This document shows, piece after piece, positions 12,701-27,700 of a stretch of DNA of 64,000 nucleotides. Within the stretch, counting starts at the first letter, position 1, and every line of letters begins with the position of its first letter. The notes beneath the pieces are model-generated. The model saw only the letters and a program-made list of their open reading frames with translations. It was not told the origin of the DNA and ran no database searches. The stretch comes from Meandrina meandrites (taxonomy: Eukaryota > Cnidaria > Anthozoa > Scleractinia > Meandrinidae): NCBI GenBank assembly GCA_963693305.1, contig OY855906.1:16161661-16225660 (forward strand). The letters are read 5' to 3'. The position numbers and the translations under genes are program-made.

Positions 12701-15700
12701 CTATTAAGGTAAAAAGGTTTCTCAAATTTCCAAGATTGTACCAGACTTTGTTTTTTTCATGTTAAGGAACATGTATCATAAAATTAATGTAGATGTAAAC
12801 TTTTGCAAAGCTCTGTTTAAACTTCCCAAGGAGAAGTTTAGATTATACCACTGAAGGGAAACATTCCATGAGTCTTTCATTTTGAAGATTGCGTAGGAAT
12901 AGTGCATAGCAACATATCTTAATACAATTATGAATGCAATAAAGAGCACCAAATCAGGATTAAAACAATCCTGACCAATGGAGATGATTTTAAATTGAAT
13001 ATTATTCTTACTCAAAACAGTTCAGGCAATTTATATACCTTGAGTGATGGTTCTACTGTGGCAGATGTAAGATGTTGGGAATATATATTGACATATTTCA
13101 CAATGTCACGGGCTCGTTTGACAGCAAAACTCCAAGTTTGATGCATATTTCTCTCTTTTATCGACTGAAGAATGCACGTTATTGAGAACTGCCACCATTT
13201 CCTTGCACTAACACATGAAAAAGAAAATACACCAATGGAAACAATCATGTTAGTTGACAATGGCATATGTATGTCATTGTATTTATATTATCATATTATT
13301 ATTCATAATAAATGTTGACCCAAATTGTGCATCAGTGTGTGGGCAGATTGAACTTCAGTGTAGGCAACCACCACCCAGCCATACCCAGTGTACTACTGTA
13401 ATCCTTTCAATGGGGATGTGAAAGATAACAAAAACTTGAATTCTCAGGCAGCCTATGAACTGGGCCAATGGGCTAAATTCTTACTTCATTATCAATACTG
13501 CCACAGTGGACAACACCTTTATGGCATGCTGACGAACTCTTTTTTTTTTCAGTTTGGCACTACATGTATATGGGAATTCACTTCCACTGCACAGTGGGGA
13601 GTCTTTCCTCTCTTGGCTCAGTCAGCAGTAGCAGCTAATTGGAGTTGTATTGCAGTTCCTAAAAGTAAGTGGGTTTGTGGTTGTCTTTGAGGTGATCTTT
13701 ACAAGGCTCAAGAGACAAACTTAATACTCAAAGTAGATGGGCACATGTACATTATTAGACAGTGCAAGTACACAATTTATTATCGTTTGGTGGGGGCCTC
13801 AATTGAGGTACTAATTTAACTTACTACACTACAAAACCCTTACTTGTTCTTGATAGGGCTTTTAGGCCTCCACTTAAAGTAATGACGTTGTCTGAAATGT
13901 CTTTCAAACCCATCCATCAGAGCAAGTAACATCTTGTACTGTGTTTCTTCCAGTGACAAAGGAATCTTTTCCACATGAACATCCACAACAAAACGTGGCA
14001 TTTGCCGAGACCTTAGAGGCAAAGCACTGGAATTCCGCTTCATCTTAGCCTGTGCACTGGTCGGCTCCAAGATGTACTGGTGCTTCTGTTGTAAAAGAAA
14101 AATTTAAAACAAAATTGACTGTTGAGAAATTCTTAATTCACATATTAGCAAGTTAATATCCATGTAATCTAAAAACATTGGAAGGCAGCAGTTGCTGACA
14201 AACAAGTGGAATGGAAGTCTGTCAATATTGAGAATGTATCACTATCATCAAAATCAATTAACCCCAAAGTCAAACTATTTTCATCTGAGAGCTCTGTAAG
14301 TTATGTAGTTATCATGAATCAAGTTGAAAGTTGCTTAACAAAAATAATCTAAGCGTACATGTACACCTAAAGCAAACAATGTTGAAGTTGACTGTTGAAA
14401 TAACTCACACTAAACCCAGCTTTTCCCTGGTTTCTGTTGATCATTCTTTGAAGTGCACTCTAAAAGCAAAAAAGTACAAATTATCACTAGCCGAGTCAAC
14501 GGACAATCTCTGATCAGAATTGGCAATTGACTGGACATGTTGTCCGGTCATTTGTCCTTTTAGAGAATTTAATTTTGAGCTATTTAATAATCACAAGGGG
14601 CATTCGTGTTCCCGGAGAAAAAAGAGTATAAAACAAGACAGAGAAGTGGTTTAGTCACAATTTTCCACAATGTCAGTGCTGGTAAATCTACCGCTATCAG
14701 AAAGTGTGCCGAGAACAATACACATATCATTCGTTTCAAACAGGTGCAAGAAGGGAAGGAATTGTAGTTGTCAAGATGTACTTTAGGGTAAACTAAAAAC
14801 AAAAAGCAAAAAACTTACTTCAGTTGCATAACATTTGTAATTCAGTTATTTGAATTTCCACCTCAAATGGCTGAATAATATAGTGAAAAATTAGGAATAC
14901 ATCGCTTCCAGCACATCTAAGCTTTCTGGTGATTTCACCACTCTATGCAACTTCAAAAGGGGCAAAAAACAGATCGTCTTTACTGTCGCACCATAAAATA
15001 ACCAGTCAGCAATGCATAAGAGTTTTTTTTTTCAGATCTATTCATCATACATATTAATTGTTTTACACAAATAAAATGCACATTTTGAGTTACAAACTGG
15101 AACTTTTGACTGCAGCTGGAGTGAGAATTAGGCTTAAACTATGTGGTGGCATTTCACCAGAATGGCAAAAATTGTATATTTTGAGTTACAAACTCGTACT
15201 TTTGTCGATCTGGAGTGCAAATTAGGCTTAAACTATGTGGTGGCCTTTCACCAGAATGGCAAAAAAAGGTACACTTTAAGTTACCAACTGGCACTTTTTT
15301 CTGGATCTGGAGTGCAAATTAGGCTTAATCTACGTGGTGACATTTCACCATAAATACACAAAATGTACATGATGAGTTCCAAACTTGCACTTTTTTGAGG
15401 ATCTGGAGTGACTGAAAATTAAGCTTAAACTACGTGGTGACATTTCACAATCAATGGACAAAATGTACATTTTGAGTTGAAAACTGACACTTTGTTCTGC
15501 ATCTGGGTTGAAAATAAATAAGGTGATTCCACTGAATTGCATTGCGCATCCTTGCTGCGCATGAGTTTTCGCATCATTTAGCGCGTGCACGAGTGCGCGC
15601 ACACACACAACATTACCGCTTTTCCTTTAGGTTAAGCTCAGAAGAGAAATAAATTGTCATTTTCTTTTAAACGAGCACGGTGACCCCCATTTTTTAATGC

Positions 15701-18700
15701 ATAAATTTAAAAGACATCCGGTTGACTACAACAATATATCGCAATTTAAAGAAAAGTTAAATACTCTACTTTGAGATATTTTTATTTCAATGCTTTAAAA
15801 AGTACGTTTTGAGGTAGTGCTGCTTACGCACGCATGCAGGAAAATCTTTAATTTCTTTCATAATTTTAATTCCAGTTTAATTAAAATGGTTTATTATGTA
15901 AGATTAAAGTCTATTTTGTTGAACTGCTTCGATATTTTAACGCAAGAAATGATTTTGTCTAGAAATGATAGTTCCCTAATTTCGGATAATGAGCGTTCCT
16001 AGTATGAACCTCGTGGGTCATATGTTTACTATAATAGCCATCCAGGTTGCACAAAAACGAGCACGGTGACCCCCATTTTTTATTGCATTTTTGTAACGCT
16101 CATAACATAGTTATGAACTGGACCAAGTCTTAGAAAATTCTAAACACTCCTCCTTTTTCAGTGGAATCACCTTAAGCTATGTGGTGGCACATGCACCCAA
16201 AATGCAGAAAATGTACATTTTGAGTTACAAACTCACACTTTTTGTGGATCCGGAGTGAAAATAAGGCTTACTCTACGTGGTGGCATTTCACCACAAATGC
16301 AGGAAATGTACATTTTGAGTTAGAAACTGGAACTTTCTTGAAGATCTGGTGTGAAAATTAAGCTTAAACTTTGTGATGGCATTTCACCAGAAATGGACAA
16401 AATGTACATTTCTGAGTTAAAAACTGACACTTTGTTCTAGATCTGGAGTGAAAAAAGGCTTAATCTACGTGGTGGCATTGCACCCAAAATGCAGGAAATG
16501 TACATTTTGAGTTACAAACTGACATTTGTTTGAGGATCTGGACTGATAATTAGGATTAAACTACCTGGTGGCATTATACCAGAAATGGACAAAATCTACA
16601 TTTTGAGTTTAAAACTGATACTTTGTTCTGGAACTGGAGTAAAATTAAGGCATTTCACCAGAAATGCACAAAATGTACATTTTGAGTTAGAAACTGGAAC
16701 TTTTTTGATGATCTGGGGTGAAAATAAGGCTTTATCTATGTAGTGGCATTTCACCATGAATGCACAAAATGTACACTTTGAGTTACAAACTGGCAATTTT
16801 TTGATGATCTCTAATGAAAATTAAGCTTAAACTACATGGTGGCATTCCACAAGAAATGGACAAAATGTACATTTTGAGTTGAAAACTGACACTTTGTTCC
16901 ACATCTGGGGTGAAAATAAGGCTTAAACTATGAATGGTGGCATTGCACCCGAAATGCACAAAATGTACATTTTGAGTTGAAAACTGACACTTTGTTCCGC
17001 ATCTGGGGTGAAAATAAGGCTTAAACTATGAATGGTGGCATTTCACCTGAAATGCACAAAATGTACATTTTGCGTTACAAACTCGCACTTTTTGTGGATC
17101 TGGAGTGAAAATAAGGCTTAATCTAGGTGGTGGCATTTCACCACAAATGCAGGAAATGTACATTTGAGTTAGAAACTGGAACCTTTTTGAGGATCTGGAG
17201 TGAAAATTAAGCTTAAACTTTGTGATGGCATTTCACCAGAAATGGACAAAATGTACATTTTGAGTTAAAAACTGACACTTTGTTCTGGATCTGGAGTGAA
17301 AAAAAAAAGGCTCAAACTACGTGGTGGTATTGCACCAGAAATGCACAAAATGTACATTTTGAGTTAGAAACTGGAACTTTTTTGATGATCTGGAGTGAAA
17401 ATAAGGCTTAATTACGTGTTGGCATTTCACCAGAAATGCACAAAATGTACATTTAAAGTTACAAACTGGCATTTTTTTGATGATCTATAGTTAAAATTAA
17501 GCTTAAACTACGTGGTGGCTTTTCACCAGAATTGTACAAAATGTACTTTTTGAGTTACAAACTGGCAATTTTTTGATGATCTGTAATGAAAATTAAGCTT
17601 AAACTACATGGTGGCATTTCACAAGCAATGGGCAAAATGTACATTAACAAAATAAGGCTTAATCTACGTGGACAAACAGTACATTAATTTTGAGGTGAAA
17701 ACTGACACTTTGTTCTGCATCTGGGGTGAAAATAAGGCTTAAACTATGTGGTGGCACTTCGCCAGAAATGCAAAAAATGTACATTTTGAGTTACAAACTG
17801 GCACTTTTTTGATGATCTGCAGTGAAAATTAAGCTTAAACTACATGGTGGCATTTCACCAGAAATGGAAAGAATGTAAGTTTTGAGATAGCAACCGACAT
17901 TGGAGTGAACATTAGGCTTAAACTAAGTGGTGGCATTTCACAAGAAATGGACAAAATGTACATTTTGAGTTGAAACCTGACACTTCGTTCTGGATCTGGA
18001 GTGAAAGTAAGGCTTACACTACGTGATGGCATTGCACCAGAAATGAACCAAGTGTACATTTTGAGTTACAAACTCGCACTTTTTTGCAGGTCTACAGTTA
18101 AAATTAGGCTACATTTTCTTGGTAGCATTTCACTAGAAAACCAAAAAATGTACACTTTGAGTTAGATACTGGCATTTTTGTGGATCTTGAGTGAAACTTA
18201 GGCTTAATCCACGTGGTGGCGTTTCACCAGCAAAAACATGTTCAAGCAAAACCACATCTCATGGCACCTGCCTATTTGTTTTTTCAAGTCCTTTAAACCA
18301 GGTTTAAAATGTAACTCCAGGAAGATTTAACAGCAAGAAGTAACTAGCAGTAAATTGCTACTTCTGCAGTAGCATGGGATGCTTAGTAGTGCACTCCTCC
18401 CCTCTCCACCCTCCCTTGGGATTTATGTCAGGTTGCACAAAAAATTGCAGGTATCCACTTCCACTGCTGGGCAAAAAAAAATACATTGTGGTAGTAATTA
18501 AAGTATCTTGCCAATACTGTAAGAAAATAGTAAGAGCAATTTAGAAAATAAATAATCCCCATAAATTTGCATGTAGAAAATCAAGCCTTAACAGCAGCTA
18601 TGCCTAATGAGCATACACCAGCTGCATGCAGTTTTGTGCTAATCTACACATCCAACAGTACTCACCTCAAGGTCTCTGGATGGTAAGTCACCTACAAGAG

Positions 18701-21700
18701 TCACATCAGAGTCCCAGTAGATGGCCATGTTTTGCAGCTCGATTAACTTGTATTTGATCGTTCGTTCATTCTGAATAATCTCTTCTGGATTCTGTAACCA
18801 AAATGTAGGTACATGTAGATACATGACTTTGTGTGCTACTACTTACTCCAGTAAAAGTCTGTGATAGTGGCTGCTGGCACTTGCCTTAAGCATTACAAGG
18901 GCTAATTTTCTACTTCTCCCTGGATGTGATGTTCGGATTACTCCCAGCATTTTGAGAGAGAAAATTCACACAAGATTCAAACCCAGAAACTTTGAACCAT
19001 CAGGCCACTACACCTCCCATGTCACATTAATATTTTTTTTCAACCTAGGTAAAATTGAGGGTTATTATTAGGGTTAGGGTTTAGACTGGAGTCATATGTT
19101 TTAAAAAAATAGTGGTTCACCACTGTTTCCTACGTAGCAAACTGGTTAAGGGGTTGGACAGCAAATCCTAGAAGTGCAGTTTAGCAAAAAGGTAAAAAAA
19201 TAGATGGCACTACTTGGGGGGGGATAGCAGATGGTAGGGGAGGGTAAGTAAGGATGGTGGAGGGGGTTCAGAGATGGCAAGGGATGGGAAGTGTTTTAAT
19301 TTAATTTTCTACTTATTATTAATAAAATAAGTAGAAAATTAAATTTAATTCACTTCCCACATTATTTTATTAACCCAGTTTATTTTTTTTAATACTAGGT
19401 TAATAATTAACCTAGTATTAAAAAAGAAATAAACTGGGTTAATAAAATAATGTGGGTTGAAAAAAAAACTGACCTAAAGCTATGTACATGTAAGGATTAG
19501 TCTGTCTACAAGCTTACTTGGCTGGTACTTAATTTCAGTTTCTAGGCATACAATGTAGGAGTATTGCTACTACCACTGGATAGGGTGCTTATCCATCAAG
19601 TATATACCCCTTGTAAACTATCTCTTTGGGGTTATCGTTATAATTTGTTAGTTCATTTGGTATAAACATCCAATTGTGAGTAATAAATAATGAAGATGTT
19701 GAATCTTAAGCTCAGTGAATGAATGATAAGAGATGTTACATATGCTCATCTGTCACAAGCGTGGAACAAAGAAAAAATTCTGAGCTCCTGACAGGAATCA
19801 AACCCATGGACTCCCAGAAACTGGCAAAAACAAGGATAAATTTAAACCATGACAGTATAGATCTGGGCCCAGTTGTTCAAAAGGTGGATTTTACAATGCT
19901 ATCCACTGGATAAATCACTATCCACTGGGTAGCGTGGTTTGTTTTGTCACCACTTATCCACTGGATAGTGATTTATTCAATGGTTAGTGTTATCCACCCT
20001 TTGAACAACTGGGGCCTGCAACTTAATTTCCATTAATAAACACTTACCCAGTTTTCATTGGTAGACTGAGCTGATAGTTTTCCGATAGTAATTCCAAATG
20101 CAAAAGGCAAGGACTCTTTGGTTGTTGCATCTTCATAGCGAAAATGAACATCACTAATAACAAGCTAGAAGGAGAGAGAAGGAATATAAGAAGGCAAAAC
20201 AGGCTATGACAGCTGCAGTCAAACCTAATTGTTCTTTTGATGGGAAATCTGTGACATTGTGTTATGCAATGTTCCAACATTGATTGAGAGTTTGCCTATG
20301 CTAGACTATTTATCAACAGACTGTGAGAAACACACTTAGTTCAAATCACCAAACTGGGAATCGCACTTCAAAATTAAAAACATAAGCTGTACTGTAGCTT
20401 GCCGCCCAATAGGAATTTTTAAGCACAATTTCCAGTCTGGCAATTTGAACGAAGCCTGTCGCTAATTTCTCACAGTCTGTTGATAAATAGCCGACTATGG
20501 GGCAATTATTTTGTGTTTCTTTGAAACAGAGAAGGTATTACCTCATTTCATACAGTAAAAGTGCAAACTGGTACTTAGCAACTGGCTAGACACTTTCATC
20601 AAACTGTCAAATATCAGTATTGATACACTGCAGCCCAACTTGCAGACTTCCCATCATAAGAACACCCAATTTGAATGTAAGCCTCAGAAATGGGTTGGGA
20701 AAACATTTACTGCTTTCTTGGAGGGGCCTAATACATGTACATCTGTAGGTGACAAAAAACATTCTGCAATATTTTTTTTAAACTGACAGGGATTTATAGT
20801 CTTCTCAATCTATGTGTGCCTGTACAGTACGTTGAGGACTTGTTATTTGTAGCATGGTAACAATTTGAATACAGTAAAGAAGAAATTCTGAAACTTTAGC
20901 TCTCTAGCTGACCCCGTGGGAGAAAAATGAATAATTTGAAGTTATCCATACTTCAGTTAAGACGGACATTTCAATTCAGTTCAAAATAAAACACAAGTAA
21001 CATGTATTGTAAGCTTTTTTACAAGGTTTGACATTAACTTTGTCAAGAATGCTTGGTGGAATGAATGCAATTTAATTGTGTCGTCACTTAGAGATATGAA
21101 CTTCAGTGAGATGTTTCAACTAGGATAGAAAAATTAAATGCAACCATGTTTGTGTAAGATTTTTGGTAATTAATTATTGCACTTATTGCTCACACTTTCA
21201 GCAGAATCCATCTTAATCTCCCAGATATGTTGGGAAATGCCACAATTACGTATTTTCACGACAGTCCTACATTTATATTTTGGCTGATTTTGGATATTAG
21301 AAGCATTTTTCTGTTGAGTCAGTGGAGTGTTTAGGTGATGACATTTACCGTCGGAGGGTAAACCTATAGCAGATTAAAAAAGTGGACTTCCCAAGTTCCT
21401 TGTTTTGCATATAATAAGCGTGTACTCGTCTGATAATTTTTATTTCAAAGCACTGTTGACTTGATTCAGACTAATTCACACAACGCCTTCGGTGACCCAT
21501 GTCACACAATCTTCTGTATCGCCTTGGCAATGATGTGGAAATTAATCCTATGCCTTTCTGTTTCTAAATTACAAAGGTCATTCCTTGTAATAAAATTATA
21601 ATTTGCATGCAATATATTGGACATTAGTTTTGAAATTTAACCAAATAAAAAATTCAAATACAAAAAAGTTTCAATTACTTGGATCGTTGTTAAACGTCAT

Positions 21701-24700
21701 CTCCTCTGCATGTATACATGTGTGTGTGCCATTTGTTTATTTATTTTTTGTTGTGCTATTTTTGGAGTCAACACAAGGTACACAAAATTGGCAATCTCCT
21801 TGATTTGGATTTTTTTGGGTTGGCATCTCCGCCAGTGGAAGAGAGAAGGGGTTATCAGTGAAATTTCACAGTATGTCCTTATATTATATATATCAAATAG
21901 TACTGGACTGAAATTCTCCGAACAGCTATACACTCAGATGAATTACCTGCAAGTTTTCAACAATTGTCGTGGAGAAAGATGAATACAGGGATGGCCACCA
22001 AGAACCAGACCAGAAGCCTCCAGTATTTTCACTTCTAGCTGCCTGTTGAGACAAAGATAATTGGCTTAGTTAAATTTAATGTATTAAACAACTTTATGAA
22101 GAGCAACATATAACTTACTCAGGAGTTCCCGGTGTCCATTTTCACTAATAACCAGTTTGAACATACAATTAAAAGTATGTGTATGTCAATGTTTCTAATT
22201 ATTTTTTTTAAAAAATGTATTCCTTTGAAGTGCTACTGTGATCAAATTCACACCTCTCCTTTCTAAGCCATTTTAAAGCAAGAACAAGTAGTCTGTATGA
22301 GAAGAAAAATGCCGTTTACTTTTTTCAAAATCTCTTTTCTTTCCAGAGATATTCCAGTTTTTAAAATATGCAAATTAGCAAAATGATGAAGTCATACACT
22401 CATACCAAATTTTGATCAAATATGAAGAAAGAGATATCTCAGCCAATTTACATCAGAAATGTTTGAATTTTTTGTAGTAATGCTCTACTAGTTGTGTTCC
22501 ACAACATAAGCTTAACAAATTTGTTACCATGGCAACATCTGGGTTCCAGACCCCCCATATGCTAAAAGCTTTTCTGGCCAATTTTGGCCTTCCATTTTGA
22601 TACTTGCCAATGATACCTCATAAGCATGATCTGGCAAACACATGAATGGGTTTGGTAGATGTCTTGGCCTGGTTTAATTTTTTCAAGCTGAAAATTACTA
22701 AAATATTGAAAACAGATTGGTGGGGACTGGAAAAGAGTGAGTTGCCATGGTAACATAATTTTATTGTAACAGTAAGTGTGTCACCTGTAGAACTATAAGT
22801 CTGCCAAGTTTCATTGGTCTCTGTAGCAAATTGCCCAAGATAACTCTATTTTTGCACATGACTTAAAATTGAGTTGCATAGATGACGTCATCAATCCCCT
22901 AATTTGCATATTTTACCATTTTTTCGACTATTTTGCTTGGTTACCAAGCAAAAAGGTAAGAATTGGGATCATAGTGGCACTCTCTGACACACATTTTTGT
23001 ATACTCTCAAGGGACTGTTTTAATTTGTCAAGGGAATACTTTTCGCTGTGGGTGATAAAAACGTCACTGGATAGGAATGCGTCTGTTCAGCAGTTTTCGA
23101 GCGGAAGTGTTATTTTCCCGCGTCACTCGTCATTTAGCCTGTCTAGCCTTTTGCAAACTACAGGTAGGTATTTTTCAAAGATCTGTGCTATTTATCGATT
23201 GAATCGCTTAGTTTTACATGCTTAAAAGCTGCTGCGAATCTTCATTGTCAGAGGATATTGGCCGATGCTATTTTCTATTGTTACAAGTCTATTGTTTGTC
23301 ATCTTCATTGAAAGAAGTATTTCTAGCTCGTCACACAATCTTTTGTTTTGACCACAATTCACCGACTTGATCACGACTTAATGCAGCTTCTCAAGACCAG
23401 ACAGGAAAATGGTAATGTACAATATTGCTTCAAACTTAAATGGAATTTTTAGAAGGATCGGTAAAGCCACTTAGTGAAAAATTGACTGCAAAAAGCCGTT
23501 GGGCTAAAATTAAACTTACGCTTTAGCATGAATAATGCAGGATCTCACGGCTTCAAAAATATGCAGAATTTTGAAGCTTTGATACATATTTAGTAGCTAC
23601 ATCTTGAAATGAGAATTAATCTAAAACAAAACTTCCTTCAAGTTTCTTTCATTTGCCCAGTTTACGTTTGGAATTTTAGGCTTCTGAAGCGTATTGATTT
23701 GAAAAGCACATGGTGACATCTCTTGCGGCCGACTTAGTCCATCGCATTGTTGTTTATTTAATAATTGTGCTCAGTTTACGACCTTTTACATGCAAAGATT
23801 TACAACTGTACTTCAGAAAATGCAAACAAAGTCTCAACAAGTATTTTTTTTTGCTATTAGTTATAGTGATGGAAAGCATGAAAAGCAATGTGAGTGTTAA
23901 TTATGTGGAAGGAATTCAGTAGTTTTCCGCTATCTCACGGCACCATGATTCGCAAATTATTATCCCCAATTACCGCTTTTCTGTACCAAGATAATACCAC
24001 TGGTGGTTAAATAAATGTCAGTGACAGTTGTACAGAATGAAAACCGACCTTTCACCAGAGTGTTTTGAACTAGTTTTATACTTTGTAGAAAGAGTTCGTG
24101 TTTTTGCGAGTTGTTAAAATGATGCGCGAAGGTGACAAAATTATTTTCACCGTCTTCAAGTTTGGTTTGGGATCAATTTATCAAGGTTGATAATTAACAT
24201 TTTAAATCATGAATTGGTCTTTCAGCGTGTCTAGTTGTAATAAAAGTTTACTTCAGAAAGGAATTATTTGTGTGAATTTAGTACGCATATGGTATATTTT
24301 TTCCACTCGTTTTTGGGGGTTGGGTGTGCGCTACTTAGCCCCCCCCCCCCCCCCGGGGGGGGGGGTACTCCCATATAAATCATCATCATCATCATCATAT
24401 ACTTTATTTAAACACGGTAAAAACATCAGTTACAAGTTAAGAATGATAGGAATGATATATGGGCTATATAGGTATGTGCCGCGGGATAGGGTATGTTTTT
24501 TGAGGTTCTCTGTCCTTAAATAGGGCAGGAAATAGGGTATCACTTTTGTTCCTTTTGGCATTGTGTCCCCGGTGTGATCCTTAGTTAGGGTACCTTAATT
24601 CTATCAGCTAAAATAAACGCCCACGTCAGTAAGTATTAACAAAGCGATTTTGAAAGATTTGAGCTTTGCTGTGCGCGGTTAGCCATTATTTGAGTCGAAA

Positions 24701-27700
24701 CGCAATGCTTCTCCTCCCTTTGAATAGGGTGTCAATATTTTCGGGTTTGGGCCTTAGAAAAGGTTTTAATTTTCGTTTTCTTTATCCTTAGTTAGGGTCA
24801 GGGTTTGAGAACGTTCGCGGCACACCCCTATGCGAAATTTAGGGGGGTACCCCCCCCCCCGAGATTAAAGCCTTCTGGACTGTGAGTCAATGGGTTTTAA
24901 TGCATCGCAAATCGCTTTCAATACTAACATTTCCCCAACGCATACTCCATGGAAAATAGTCGAATCTCGAAGAGATCTTTGATTAAAGCTTAAATATATC
25001 CAGAACTAATACAGATATTTGTAAACGGAAAACGGCATTTTAAATCTTTTGCAGAATTCTTTAAGATAGGCCTAAAATTGCAAGGGGTGAAAATTTGATC
25101 ACAGTAGCACTTTAACTGTCTCCTGCCATATCTCCACATACAATACTCCCTAGCATAATTGTCACATGTTACAAATGTCATATACAGTGGAACCCCGTTA
25201 ATATCAGGGCTTCTGAAATTTCGTGTTGTCGCGGAGCCGCGAAATTCAGGTATATCCGCGAAATCCCGCGAAATGGACAAAAACACATGAAATAACGCGA
25301 AATTCTACCAAATTTTAAATACATGTCGGTACAACATATTTGAAACTTATCTTGGCTATTGGAGCTGTTTACTTGCCGTAAACTTGCAAATTTATATTGA
25401 AATTTCGTCTTTGCCACGAGTATAGATCGTACCAAAACTACCAGGCCTTCTCAGATTAATGTTGCGAAAACCTGAGGACTGGCCGAAAAGCTTTCCCATT
25501 CAGGGTTCGTACAAAAAATCGCAACCATTTTTCCAGGAGTTTTCAAGGACTTTTCAAGGACCAAATTAAATTTTCAAGGACCACCTACTAGGAATGTAAT
25601 TTCACAGATGGTATATAAATCCACATTCCCAGTCCAAGCTAGCAGGTTTCTAATAAGGCTTCAAGTGTTTGCTCCATCTCCTTCTCTACATTTTTTAGTT
25701 CACTTGCCTTTTCTCTTTATTAGCTGCTTAAACACTCGTGTTTTACAGTGTCTGAAGTTGCTTTACACAGGAAAAGAATACCAAAGTCTATACAAAGCAC
25801 TTTCCTTTTGACGCCACTACGTTTGAAGTTGAAGAAAATTCAAGGACTTTTCAAGAACTTACACAGAAATTTAAGGACTTTTCAAGGAAAAATGGAATTC
25901 AAGGACTTTTCAAGGACTCCCCCTAAAATTCAAGGACTTTTCAAGACTGTGCGAACCCTGCCATTGGTGCATTCTGGAGCGTATTGTTGTTGAAATAGCA
26001 AAAGATCATCTCTGTTAAAGACTCTCTGTCGACCGGCAAACATTGCGCGCCTTACCTGAGGTTTCGTAGGCTACGAAACCTCCATTGTTGAGTTGTGGAT
26101 CATTTCGCTCTTCAATCCTTTATAATCCGAGGCATCTATCGCGACTTTTCAACAGCTATTGCTATTAATGAAAAGATTGATTGAAGGGCCGCGAAAGAAA
26201 ACGTCCCCCTCGAATTTTGGCAAAATTGAACATTGTCAAAAACATTCCAAATTTCACATGCAGGTTTGTTTATGTGTGCTTTACACTGACCTGTATCTCA
26301 TTTCATGTGTCTTTGCTTTCCTGTCGATAATTATCGTATGCAGAAATGAAAATAAAGTGCTTGCAGCTTTCATTCTTCACAGTCAGCCAGTAGTATGAGT
26401 TTTTCAACACAATGCGTGGTCATCTTTCTTCGTAGGGTTTTGTAAGTGTAACGGGAAGGCGAGAAGAACTTCAAACGCGCCATTACAAGAAATTGCGATG
26501 CCGCAGCCATGTTTTCATTTTGATTTGCCTTGGGGGGGGGGGGGGGGGTTAGAAAGGGACTGGATACCACATTGTGAGGTTGAGCTGACGTGTGAGAAAA
26601 GGAAAAAAGATGGCGATTTGCTTGTGAGAATAAAATGCTTTGAGTGCAACCGTCTGGTGGTTGAAGGACATCATTAAGTCTGGATACTCGCAAGTCAATA
26701 GCATCTCTCGAAGAACTGAGGGTTGTTCTGCGCTTTGTTTGCACAATAGCGCTATTTTAGGCGCTGGAGGTGAAAGTTGTCCGACAAAGGCAGGTTGATC
26801 CAGGCGGGAAGTCTAAGGCAGGTTTCTTGTCGGGAACTTTGTCAACACGAGTTTTGCAGTGTTGGCTGGGATGCTGCGGCATCAAAGTTGCCGATAAGCG
26901 AGCTGGTTTTAGACTTATCAAAATTGTTGGAGTGTTGCGGGCAGGACCTCTCCTGTCGACAAAATTCCCGGTACCTCATTAAATATTCATCGATCGATCG
27001 ATCAATCGATGCAGCCGAAAACCAAAAAGTGCGTGAAGTCCTGTCTTGATTTCGTGGGATTTTTTGTAGTGTGTGTGATGCGATGATGCAAGGATTGGAG
27101 AAGTGAGAGCAAACAGTGCTTTACTGAAAGCAAAACTAAGATGTAGTATGAAAACCAGCGTCGACGGCGACCGCCATGCATGTTTACTTCGCGTTCGTTA
27201 AATCGGATCGACAGAGCGCGTGTCGTGCCACAAAAGTAGTCGAGTGTTGTGGAGCCAAACAAGGAAAAAAAAACAGCTAACTGCAGGCACAACGGATGGA
27301 AAGCTAACCGCAAGCAAACCGGAGTGAAAGCTAACCGCAAGCAAACTGCACTCAAGGCTAACCACGGGCCTAGGGTTAAGCGTTTGGTTTATAGCTCAAA
27401 TGCTAACCCTAATCCCAAATTTTAACCCTAAACTGAAACGCTAACCCTAAACCTTGGAGTTAGGGTTAGAGTTAAAGTTTAGGCTAGGGCTTAGAGCTTG
27501 GTTTAAAACAGCCGTAACTGGTTAACCGGTTAACCTTCGCTGATTTCATTGTTTCAACAAATGAAAGGCTTCTTTTGTTTATGCCTTATCCAATTAAGAC
27601 GTTGCAAGCGAAAGCCGTGTTTTTTTGCATGCGTAATTTATGGAGAAAGAGACCAAACAACAGCGAAAGAAATACCGGGCAATGTTAAACACACATAAAC

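Noticed and set aside
16596..18059. Minus-strand ORFs with repeated Cys-rich peptide ([12 protein letters not shown])
   Set aside because: They are translations of the satellite unit; unit length varies, so frames do not continue.
26370..26744. 124-residue minus-strand ORF next to a poly-G run
   Set aside because: No domain recognised; it crosses a homopolymer and lies in a non-coding transposon. Kept only as part of the 5.76-kb element.
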